Positions 53,644 to 64,000 of a DNA stretch of 64,000 nucleotides are shown here, in pieces. The stretch is taken from the NCBI GenBank assembly GCA_903813345.2, contig CAIIXF020000006.1:27659936-27723935 (forward strand). Direction: 5' to 3'. Made by a program: the position numbers and the translations under genes. The notes beneath the pieces were generated by a model. The model was not told where the DNA came from and ran no database searches. It worked only from the letters and a program-made list of their open reading frames with translations. This stretch comes from Owenia fusiformis (lineage: Eukaryota > Annelida > Polychaeta > Sabellida > Oweniidae). Position 1 is the stretch's first letter; each line of letters opens with the position of its first letter.

Positions 53644-53811
53644 GTGTTACTGTTTTATCAAAAAATAAAATTTGATTTGAGATGGTGGAGATCTTAAGAT
53701 ATTATTCAATTAAATACTGCGAAAATTACATGCTTATATATCAAACATACAACAAAGACCCATCCTTTAAAATAGCTTTATGCTAAAATCATAATTGAGA
53801 GAAAATACAAC

Positions 53812-54290
53812 ATGATCCGGTACATCTGGCAGGTACAGGGTGACCCAGTACACATAGACCATACAGGGTGATCGAGCACACATGGAAGGTACAGGGTCAC
53901 CCAGTACATATACATCATACAGGGTGACCCAGTACATATAAACCATACAGGGTGATCAAGCACACATGGAGGGTACAGGGTGACCCAGTACATATAGAAG
54001 ATACAGGGTGACCCAGTACATATAGACCATACAGGGTGATCGAGCACACATGGAAGGTACAGGGTCATCCAGTACATAAACATCATACAGGGTGACCCAG
54101 TACATATAAACCATACAGGGTGATCAAGCACACATGGAGGGTACAGGGTGACCCAGTACATATAGACCATACAGGGTGATCGAGCACACATGGAAGGTAC
54201 AGGGTGACCCAGTACATATAGACCATACAGGGTGATCGAGCACACATGGAGGGTACAGGGTGACCCAGTACATATAGAAGTAAAGGGCGA
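53812..54290. repeat. 28-bp alternating satellite
   Basis: Two related half-units alternate: ACAGGGTGACCCAGTACATA plus TAGACCAT, and ACAGGGTGATCGAGCACACA plus TGGAAGGT, about 16 in all. The 155-codon - strand frame across it is a by-product of the repeat length and is not a gene. Confidence 0.95.
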
Positions 54291-54649
54291 GCCAGAACAT
54301 ATTTTACATTCTTCTAGATTCTGAGGCCATATATATGTATATTTTATTGCACATTAATTCACTAACAACACCATATCAGCTTTATTCAGTCAATCAGTTT
54401 ACCCACTTATACATATATTCAGTCTCTATATATATATATATTATATTATATATAATTATGTTTTATATTCCCAGATTCCCATAGGTGTGAATGTATTGTA
54501 CAAATTCTGAAGGATCACATGTGGATCATAAACCTGATTTATATGGTTGATTTGTTGAAATAATTAACAATGAATCAAATTCTAGTGTTGATAATGTCAA
54601 ATGTCACAAAATGCAAATCCAATAAATGAAGTCCCATAATGCAATCAAC

Positions 54650-55015
54650 AGAGATACACATACATGTTAATAATGGATCACATACATGTAAATTATAGAT
54701 CACATACATGTAAATTATGGATCACATACTTGTAAATTATGGATCACAGACATGTAAATTATGGATCACAGACATGTAAATAATGCATAACATACATATA
54801 AATAATGTATTACATACATGTAAATAACGCATCAAATACATGTTAATAATGCATCACATACATGTTAATAATGGATCACATACATGTAAATTATGGATCA
54901 CATACATGTTAATAATGGGTCACATACATGTAAATTATGGATCACATACATGTTAATAATGGATCACATACATGTAAATAATGCATCACATACATGTAAA
55001 TAATGGATCAGACTG
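54650..55015. repeat. 22-bp satellite
   Basis: About 16 units of ATGGATCACATACATGTAAA plus TT with variants. AT-rich, non-coding, probably inside the 3' UTR of the - strand gene. Confidence 0.95.
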
Positions 55016-56971
55016 ACTGATTGATACATGAGCTTCATTTGATGGATCCATAACCGAGTATTTACTTATATTTCTTAATATTTCCTAGCCTGGAAGAGTG
55101 AATATTTTAAGCAATATCATTGTACATATCAGTATCTAGTTCCCAGCTGTCCTTGATTCATGTTAATTCTAGACAAACTATATTGTGCTTTAACTTGTAT
55201 AATATTTCCATTAACATGTATATATACAGCATATAGGCTAGCAGCAAAGTAAGGCAGCAAAGATTCTTGTAATAAAAATATATTTAGACATTTTCAGATT
55301 TATACATATTATTTCTTCAGCTGCTTTGGAGTTGAGAATGAAATGAAGCCATGTTACTATGGAAACAAAACCCTACTTTTTATCAGATATTACATATTTC
55401 CACTTTTACTTTGCTCATAATTTATTCATATGTTAACTCTTACTCAAAATTCACTCACATCCAAACTAATTTTTACCTAATAATTTAATTCTATTTAAAA
55501 AGATTTCTAATCATTTACTCAAATTTTACTCATAATTTTTAAAGGAATTACCTAATACATACTTTACTCAATTTGGAATGTTACAATTCGGAATTTCACT
55601 GTTTTTTATATCAGACAATGTATATTTGTCTAAAGTCTTTGATAACCAGTATCAATATATGACTCAAGAAATAAATAAAGAGAAAATATTTTGGGAACTT
55701 GACAAACACACTGGCCTTTCTATTTTTTAATGAGGGAATGAGGACATTTTTTTTATAGAAATGAATATCATACCCTAAAAGATACCAACAAGTATAGCTT
55801 CATAAGTTTCTATTGCATTAAAAGCAGTTGATTCACTCCTACTTTGTTTCCATATTTGGTCATATTTCCATATTTGGTCATGCATGCATTTCCATATTTG
55901 GACATGCAAAAATGTCCATATTCAAACGTCTCATGCCATTGGTAAAATTTGAAAAGTTCCCAAACTACAAGCAAGCTCAGAATATATTAATATTATAGGT
56001 TACGATCATTACAATTAATGTGAAGTGTAATTATTAAGTATAACTGATTCTTGTCACTATATATACACTAACATGTATGTACACTATACAATTACTGCTA
56101 ATTTCTTGTCACAAATCTAAGCAATTTACCTAAACTCCTAAATAAATGCAATTTTGTGTATTTCAGACTAACATACTTGTGACCTGTTATTGCACCCTAA
56201 CAACATCGTAAAACTCGAACTTCACCAAAATGAGTAAAATGCTTAGAAGTGTAAGATTGTATATATCTTTGGTAATTAATACCTATACTTTAAATATGGT
56301 GGAGCACACGATATAATGAAAACACAGAGCCAGAAGAAAATATGTTTCGAGTATTTTGAAAGTAAAATGTCTTCGAGATAGTTTTAAACAAGTTGAAAAG
56401 TCCATATGGTCACTAATCGTCCATATGATCACTAATCGACAAATGATTGAATTAAACATTTTTTTTAAATATGAAGTTTTTTGACAAATGATTTCCTGCA
56501 CCTACATGTGTACATGAAAAGTTCTCGAGTATGTGCGACTATAAACAACAATACAATAGCCCACACAGTGTAATAAAGTGCATATGCTAGTATATAATAT
56601 ACCCAACTATATCATATACCACTTAACAAGCATCATTGTCTCCAACTTAAAATAAACAACCATAATAAACGAAAACATTTTGATTTACCTCAGGAACTAA
56701 CATTTTTGTTGTAATTATGTCTCCTCGTTGAAAAATAATCATCAATTCATATATAATTTGAAAATAAATATTTAGGAAATTTTATATTTACATCGACTCA
56801 GTTGCGATTTAATTACGGCAACATAACAAAATGTAACAATATATACTGCATTACATATAGTCGCTCATTGCTTATTGCGCCATCTATAGTACATTCCCCA
56901 CTATGAATCTTCCAAATTGCTGTAGTTTATTCACGTGAATTTGTCTGAACCATGGAAAACTCCAGAAAAGT
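55016..56971 (-). other. Probable 3' UTR of the - strand gene
   Basis: AT-rich sequence with no exon-like open frame on either strand, lying between the - strand stop codon (56972-56974) and the satellites. A small TTTCCATATTTGG repeat is present at 55847-55915. Assignment to the UTR is inferred from position only. Confidence 0.4.
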
Positions 56972-57736
56972 TTATTTTTCAGTCCTCTCGTCTCCTGAAG
57001 GTGGCGCTGGTGCAGGGTCATCATTAAATAATGGATTTTTCACTTCCATATCTCCCGTCTGAAATTGAAAATCATGATTTGACAGTTCATACAGTGTTTA
57101 ATAACAATGAGATATATATTTCATTTTGAATACAAAGGTAATGCATTAACACAAATTCTCATTTTTTAGGCTTTTAATCTAAGGCGTAGTGAGATTTTAT
57201 TAAATAGCCTATGCCTGTATGAATCATTTTTTATGATCATTTAATTATAGACCTGTGGAATACAAATGAAACATTAATTAATAATTTATATTTTCCCCTA
57301 AGATATCCCTCATCTTTTAACTTTCAGTATGTTTTGCATGTTGTATACAAGTACACTATGTAGACACTATGCATCCAGAATTTCATACATAAACACCATT
57401 CCTGACAGCTATGCCATCTATTGAACCTGATAATATTAATACACTAAAATTGGCACCAATGTTCTTATTAAAAAACTATTGCAATTATTGCTTGTATATT
57501 TTGGTTAACTGTAAGGATAAACCTTGTTGAACAAAATTTTCTGAAACATGCAGCCAATTTTTAAAAATGAAAAATTCACTTGTTTTGAACCTCTTTTCCC
57601 CAAGTATATTGTGAAAAATGAGAAGTGTGTACTTACTGGTGCCAGCCCTGGGCATTCATAGACAGTGTAGTCTCCCTCTTCATTTTCCTCGTCACTGTCC
57701 TCATCACTAGCATCATGCTTCATCTCACCATTAGCC
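56972..57736 (-). CDS. Last two coding exons of an unidentified gene (acidic NPLF tail)
   Basis: On the - strand, an exon at 57737-boundary to 57637 (acceptor TTTTTCAG, donor CCA|GTAAGT) encodes ANGEMKHDASDEDSDEENEE then GDYTVYECPGLAP. It joins in phase 0 to 57058-56972 (acceptor CAATTTCAG), which encodes TGDMEVKNPLFNDDPAPAPP, SGDERTEK and TAA. The peptide is hydrophilic and acidic and carries an NPLF motif, like cytoplasmic tails with NPxF/NPxY endocytic or PTB-binding signals. The upstream exons, which should end in phase 2, were not found in the window. I do not recognise the family. It could be a membrane protein's tail. Confidence 0.75.
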
Positions 57737-57848
57737 CTGAAAAACATAGAGAATATAATGTAATGTGAATGATATTTAAACATGTACTGTATATAACAGT
57801 ACGCATCACTAGCATCATGCTTCATCTCACCATTAGCCCTGAAAAACA
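57702..57848 (-). repeat. 102-bp duplication copying an exon start and acceptor
   Basis: The first 35 coding bases of the exon above and its acceptor (57702-57746) recur at 57804-57848, offset 102 bp. The frame stays open between the two copies, so use of the outer acceptor would insert 34 residues in frame (ANGEMKHDASD, then AYCYIQYMF and further hydrophobic sequence). Flanking intron bases are duplicated too. Confidence 0.85.
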
Positions 57849-57859
57849 GAGAGGATACA

Positions 57860-59230
57860 ATCGATGTAATGTAAAATATATATATATATATATACATGAA
57901 CTGTATAAAACACACATAATATCATGAACATTTGCCCTGAAAAGAGATATATACAGCGCATATGTACTTTATATTACATAAAGGACAAAATAAAAATAGA
58001 AGATACATAATGCGGAGAATATAACATAGAGGACACATTTCTGTCCTTACAATCCAGTAATGATTCAAACTTGATATGATAAAAATGTAGAGTTGAATAC
58101 ATATTTCGTGTAACTAATGGATAGCTATGATCCTCTGTTCAATGTACGGGATGTCTTCAAAAATAGATCAAAATCAGTCAAGAAGATCTAAGAGCTAGAG
58201 TAGATCTAGAAGAATAATGTTTATCTATAAGAAGATACTATTGATCAGGCTCTTATCTAGCTCTGGGATTAAACAAGACAAATGATACATTGATATAAGA
58301 GAGATGTATTATTACCGCTGATTGCAGGATGTTCTCAATACGAAGGATAGAGTTAGAGACACATTATATATCCTATCTGACTATATTGCTTCCGTTTCCA
58401 TCAATGCACTCACATAAAGCAAGTATATGTAAAGAGACAGAAATACTAAGATAAGACATTTCTTAAAGATATTGGGATTCATGTAACTGAAGATTTAACT
58501 GTAATAGTAGATGGTACCAATTTTTACCCAGAATCCCTAAAGGCAATTATCAATTATTAGACTGGATGCCAGATGAAAAAATCTAAATTTTTAAAAATGT
58601 TCAAAATTAAATCAAAATGCAAATATAATATAAAAAATAACATTTCATACGGCAGCATTCGCTTCAATTGCAATCGAAATTCAAGTCAAGTTCAGCCGGA
58701 ATGTCGTAAAAAGCCGATATGATTTGATGAAGAGACATTTGCTCTAGGATGTAAGCTGCTAGCCTGCTATTATGCTGATGAAAATATCATTTTACATTGG
58801 TCAATTATACTGGAAATGAATCTTATTGTCAGGCTCGTAATTGGGTAACATTATATCCTGGCTATAGATTGCCCATGGATTTTTTATCATTTATACAAGG
58901 TTCCATCAATCCTCGTTCCCACACTGTGGCTCAATTCACATACCTTGGTTAAGGATTGACATATATGAAGGCAAATATGAATATCTTATCTCTAGCTCTG
59001 AAAAAGAAAATAATATTTTTGGGTTCCATCAATGAAAACATTGCCTCGTTTCTACTTTGTGTATCAATCCATATGCCTTGGGTAAGGATTATATTAGGCA
59101 CCATGTATGAAGGCAAATGTAGATCTCTAGCTCTGAAAAAGTAAATAATATTTTTGATGATCTTCAAGAATTTTGTTTAACAGAAATACAGAGTAGAGTA
59201 TATCATTCTGATTCAACCCAACTTCATTGC
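57860..59230. other. Intron or intergenic sequence, with a tandem duplication
   Basis: No credible exon was found. About 58928-59030 and 59071-59155 are diverged direct copies sharing ATGAAGGCAAAT, TCTCTAGCTCTGAAAAAG and TAATATTTTTG. On the - strand each contains an acceptor-like CTTTTTCAG followed by AGCTAGAGAT, but no matching donor. Confidence 0.5.
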
Positions 59231-60374
59231 AATATCACAAGGGGAAAGAGTACCCGTATATATACAAACTACCGCCGAGCAAAGACCCGAAGATGTCTGA
59301 AAATGTAGGGGGTGAGTTATAAACTTTTGTTTATATCTTGAATTTCTCAATATGAGAAACAGATAAAACACAGAATTGTGTGTAACTGATAAAGTTATTG
59401 TTCCAGGCACTCATGTTTGCAAAATAATGAGTACTTAGCGCAATGTTTACTATCCAATCGCTAAATTCAACTTTTAAATATTTGAATGATGATTTACATC
59501 TTGAATAAGTAACAACCATGGCTGTCTTTACTTCATTCGATTCAAAGATACAATAGGTGTAAATGTATCATATTTATTTCACTGCCATACGTTGCATATC
59601 ATTGAAATCACCGGTGAAAGTTGAAAATGAAAGACCCGATTATGTCACGAGTACGATTATATAGGACCCGAAGCTACCACCGAGCTATTCCGACTATACC
59701 GTGAGTAGAACCCAATGAGGTAGTGAGCAAGCTTTCGAATGAGCATATAATATCATGACGATTCCTTTTTATTTATCATATACTCCTGGCACCGGGATAT
59801 AATATAATATGATATAATTCCCGCAGCACTATACGTCAACGTCTGTTTCCGGCAAAGTTCTTTAAAACATTGAATTCATGCTTACACTTGAATCACCATA
59901 ATTTCCTATGTTAATTTCCTATGGTAAGAGTGCAACCCAAAAACATTTAATTCTGCATTGCAAGCGCCATTCTACTCAAAGAACGCAACTTGAAGAATCC
60001 CAAGCTTCACAAGCTTCATATCCTCGAAACGAAAATTACCGTGATCTTTCTTTGATAATACAATACCATAGTCAAAAACATTGTAAATCCATTTTTTGCC
60101 ATTTAACTCAGGCACATTAACTTTATTACTCAGTAATGGATGGTGTAGTCATATAAATCCGACCGTTGTATGCTGTTCTTCGATATTCCTTGTTCTTATT
60201 TGGATATTTATTTTTTATCATTTTCTTTGCATACACGGTCGTAGATATTATATGGAACAAATTGTGGTAAACGCTTTTCTGGCCTGTCTTGGTAACCATA
60301 GTTACCATACTAACCAAAGTCACACAAATTATCACGTAATTATTTAGCTCCAAAATCAAAGTGTTAAATCTTAC

Positions 60375-60447
60375 CTTAGACATGTAAAACGCTTGATAAT
60401 TGACGAAATATAATCAATTGGATTATATTTTCATTATCGCCCGCCAT
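60375..60447 (-). other. Possible 5' exon on the - strand
   Basis: The - strand shows AACATGGCGGGCGATAATG, a strong start context, and 70 bases later a good donor, TCTAAG|GTAAGA. The frame from this ATG (MAGDNENIIQLIIF) meets TAA across the donor boundary, so it cannot be a simple coding exon in that frame. It may be an untranslated leader exon with a short upstream frame. It could belong to the gene ending at 57 kb, but the link is unproven. Confidence 0.25.
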
Positions 60448-60780
60448 GTTGCTGAATGTTGTTTCCGGTAGTCTAAATGTATAACATGTATCGAAACGGA
60501 ATCATAATTATTTATTACACAGAGATCGATTCCAAAGCCAATCTCTGCTACTTATTACTTTTCTCATTTTGAAACAATAACCTTTCCAAATAACTTCCCT
60601 CCTTAACGACAATGCTTCCCTTTCAACTGAATCTTCGTGTAACAAATACTTGATTTCGTTTAATATAGTTTTACATCTAGACTATCAGATTAACCCGGAA
60701 GTGACCTTGGTAGGCAAAATGAGAAAATTTTAAAATTTAGCAGCGTGCTTGTATTTCTTCAATTACCAAGCGTTTTACGT

Positions 60781-61587
60781 GCCTAACCCCACTATCACAC
60801 CAAACTAGTTCTCACTACGTTCTCGAAAACGGGCTTCAACTGTGTACGAACGGAATGGACCTACTAAGAACCGTTTGGGATCTATTTACAAACTTCATCG
60901 AACGTACTCGAACGGATAGGTCCTTTAGAACTTAGACAATGCTCAAAATGTTCTCGTGGTCGTCACGTTCTACAATTAGAACGAGTGACAACGTACTAAC
61001 GACGAGCTGGACGTACTACGAACGGAACCGTCGCACTTCAATCCTACTAGGGACGTTTTAACAACGAGTTGAACTGTCTGAGGACGTGTTGAGAACGAGA
61101 TAGAACTAATTGCAAACGGGTTTAAACTGATTAAGAACGTATTAAACACTGCTTGTGAACGAGTTAGCAAAAATATAGCTATCACACCAAACAAGTTGCC
61201 AATGCGTTCTTCAAAACTGGTTTTAAACTGTGTGCGAACGGAATGAACGTAGCTGCAACTTTCTAAGGTCTATTTACGAACTTTATGAACGTTCTCAGAC
61301 GGGAATGTGATTTTAGAATTTTGAATCGATTCAAAATTCGATGGCGACCATACCGTCCTGTAATCAGGTCATGTTGACCTTCTAGACTGAGGGACGCGTT
61401 CTACGACGTTGCACACCGACGTGGTGCGACCTGAATGAACTGCGAACGAGATGGACGTATTGAAGACTGTTTAAGAACGTAGAAGCTAATTATTTCAGAC
61501 ATATTTCCCGACCACAGCCAGATTGAGCCCGTTTTACGACGTTTTCGTAACGGGTAAGAACTAGTTTGGTGTGATAGGGGGGTTAGG
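60781..61587. mobile_element. 807-bp TIR element
   Basis: The left end CCTAACCCCACTATCACACC continues AAACTAGTTCT. The right end is its inverted copy (CCTAACCCCCCTATCACACC when reversed). A second internal ACTATCACACCAAACAAGTT at about 61180 shows a head-to-tail partial duplication. The inside is rich in GAACG/CGTTC words and has no coding frame. Confidence 0.85.
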
Positions 61588-64000
61588 TAAGATTAAATAC
61601 TTTATAGTTGAAGCAAAGAAATTAATTTATCATTTGTGTGAATTTGGTTGGGTAGACATGCCAGGAAAGCAATTCCCGCAATATATAAGCGCTAGTGTGT
61701 ATGACCCTCGTATGCAAGAAAATAAGAAAAAATAAATCTCCAAATCAGAAAAAATAACAACAAATAACATCATACGAGGGTCAGATTTATATGACTATGG
61801 ATGGTGCTGACTGAAGTGGACCACAAAATCATCCATCTCGTGTGATTTATAACTACAGTGGAAGCATTTGTACCGAGGACCTGAAATACAATGTTTCGAT
61901 GTGCAGTGGTAACTGGTGATAGCCATATTTTTTTCAGTTTCATTTATTGTTCACAACAAAATGATTCACATGAATGATGCAGATTGTATGTTTATTATTT
62001 TTTCATCAGCACGTCATAAACTCGACGATATAATCGGATCTCAACAGATTTTACTCAAGTAATGTTCGAATTCTGAGATCCTTTACTCAAGATATTTTCG
62101 GATCTTTATAATATTACTCGTCGATCACATCGGGTCCGATGTCCGATAACCTCGGATCTTTTAGGACAAAGTTTAAGTGAAGATTTTGCTGTTCAAAAGT
62201 GCTATTTTGACCTAATATTTTGACACTTAATATATTATGCATATGCACATCCATTTACCGACCCAAGTATGTCTTATGTATGGCTCATTATCAATTAAAG
62301 CGAGTATGAATGAGAAAAACAAATCGAAAACTATTGTACGTTTACCTTATCTCTTAATTTGGACATAAAAATATATTTCAACTATAATTCTAGGCCAATT
62401 GCGCCTGCTAGAACATCTTAGTAACAACTCTAACCATCCAAAGGAATTGTTAGTGACATTATATTACCTTTATTGTCCATTTTCCTATGAGATGACATTA
62501 TCAAACATTTGCTCGGCGGTATGTGCGTGTCTTGCTCGGCGGTAGGTTGTATATACACGGGTACTCTTTCCCCTCGTGAATATTCAAACAAAAAAACAAT
62601 AAAATGAACATGATCACCTTGTTCTTTTGTCAACTTATCTGACATTTAACTTATCAAGGCTTTAAAGGTATAAGAAGAGTGACCATAGCGAGATCACGAC
62701 ACTCAAATCCCAAACCTCTTAACATCAAAGGCTGCTCTAAGTTTGATGCATCAACACCATAGACAACTCGGCCAAATCCACAAACCCAACAATACAGATT
62801 ATTTTATCAGAAGTTGACTTGTCTGAAAGGGGACCAAAGCAGATCAATCCACATTCCTGTCATGCGTTCAACTCAGGAGTGATCATCTACTTAAGCAATT
62901 GTAATAATGTTAAAACATTCAGTAGAGGCAATCTCAGTAAATGTCAATGTCCGCCAGTTAATTTGACTTATTATAAACCAACCACTCCACACTGTAGAGG
63001 GGCCATGATAGACGCTCATAATAACTCATTTTATCTTTTGTGTTATTGATATAACAGGGGTATAGTCCAGACAAAAAATTAATTGAATTAAACAAAAATG
63101 GCATCGTAATAACCCTTTGTTTTGATCTTTCCTACATGACAGGTAAGAGGAGAGTCTGGTAAATCAGAATGCAAGAATAGTAAAAGACAAACTCCTAACT
63201 TCGGGAAATTAAATAGTTTAATATATGTAATCTACTGAATACTGAAATATATGCATATTAAGCAATTGGAGTTATACATTTCATCTAATGCTTATTTCAT
63301 TTTTCAGGAACAATTCTTTTTATGAAAATCCAGCACTGTTTAAGATTCAGCACTAAAAAATAAAAAAATTTTCAGCAATGAAATAAATTAAACAAAAACA
63401 AAGCCTCGACACCACAATGATGACAACGTTGATAATATCAATATTTACAAACAAACAAAACTTGCCTTTATCCTCTAAGCTAAATAGGATTATATCATTA
63501 TACTGTGAACACTGCAGTCCTACACACTCCCTTAATTACATGATATAATATAAAGCACTTTATTTATGGTGTATAATGGCGGGTGGGTGTAATAGGGTAT
63601 AATTTCCCTAGTAGGGAACGGAGAGTAGTAATCAGTCTTATCTCGTGACATTTCATTTGCCAGATGAATTATCAACTATGCAGCCATACCAGGCTTCGCT
63701 TTGGGTTAATGTTTGATCTTTATTAAAAGCTTAAAGATGCATTATGCCATAGGTTTCTCCCCCAGACAATCAATGATGTCCTATTGTTATTGCTCATATA
63801 ATATCTCACATACCATGGATATATCTTGAGAATAACTTTTTGGTATATTATTGCCGAAATATCGGAAAAATTAAACGGAACAACCAAACTCCAGAATTAA
63901 ACACAATCGATTCCTCGGCTAGCGAGGGGAATCCCCATTAAGTCACACAAGCGCCTTGAACCAGGCAGCCAATCAGGTTTATGATAAACAAATTCAACGA
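61588..64000. other. Distal region, no gene seen
   Basis: Mixed AT-rich sequence with the right member of the 3.3-kb inverted repeat at 62.5 kb. A few short frames exist on both strands (for example 62430-62645 - strand and 62819-63049 + strand) but none looks like a spliced exon or a known family. Confidence 0.45.

Larger units (their letters stand above)
59233..62577. repeat. 3.3-kb-spaced inverted repeat
   Basis: 59233-59287 (GGGGAAAGAGTACCCGTATA through CTACCGCCGAGCAA) and 62533-62577 (inverted) match over about 55 bp with a handful of differences. The right side carries a second GCTCGGCGGT at 62511. They could be terminal repeats of a large element or inverted dispersed repeats. No transposase is visible between them. 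Confidence 0.65.

Noticed and set aside
53778-54245. 155-codon - strand open frame rich in Tyr, Cys and Trp
   Set aside because: It lies wholly in a 28-bp satellite. Openness and periodicity come from the repeat, with no start context or homology.

Overview
The window is animal genomic DNA: AT-rich, with short exons bounded by GT-AG introns and dense DNA-transposon relics, tRNA-derived SINEs and satellites. The recognisable gene and the repeat styles fit a lophotrochozoan, most likely a mollusc. That lineage call is an inference from the sequence alone.

One gene fills 2-52 kb on the + strand: FKBP15 (WAFL), an endosomal WH1/FKBP/coiled-coil protein linked to the WASH-FAM21 actin machinery. 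I could place a likely non-coding first exon and 38 coding exons whose phases all agree. They add up to 5202 nt, or 1733 residues. The order is: N-terminal LFG motif and WH1 domain (3.0-6.7 kb), FKBP domain (7.0-7.9 kb), Pro/Gln-rich linker (8.3-13.1 kb), long coiled coil (13.7-32.1 kb), conserved VKKVMNQVF block and acidic stretch (33.3-36.8 kb), repeat-rich region with six near-identical 51-residue repeats (37.2-45.8 kb), and a Lys/Asp tail ending in the family's [19 protein letters not shown] motif (47.3-50.6 kb).

The most interesting feature is inside the coiled-coil introns. Four short ATG-led exons each end at a splice donor in exactly the phase needed to join the next coiled-coil exon. 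Their peptides look like four different membrane-targeting N-termini: an amphipathic helix (19.03 kb), an MGCTSS myristoylation/palmitoylation start (22.97 kb), and two single transmembrane anchors (25.44 and 27.21 kb). If transcribed from internal promoters, they would replace the WH1-FKBP half with alternative membrane anchors on a shared tether-like tail.

Several tandem repeats have grown across exon edges and so copied splice sites. These are 5 x 28 bp (donor, 13.87 kb), 4 x 79 bp (acceptor, 31.6 kb), 30 x 70 bp (donor, 33.37-35.47 kb), a duplicated acceptor at 38.43/38.48 kb, and a 102-bp acceptor duplication in the neighbouring - strand gene (57.7 kb).

A convergent - strand gene of unknown identity supplies its last two coding exons at 56.97-57.74 kb (acidic tail with an NPLF motif). 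A possible 4-kb 3' UTR runs down to a poly(A) signal near 53.02 kb. From 57.9 kb to the end I see mostly repeats, a large inverted repeat and non-coding DNA.
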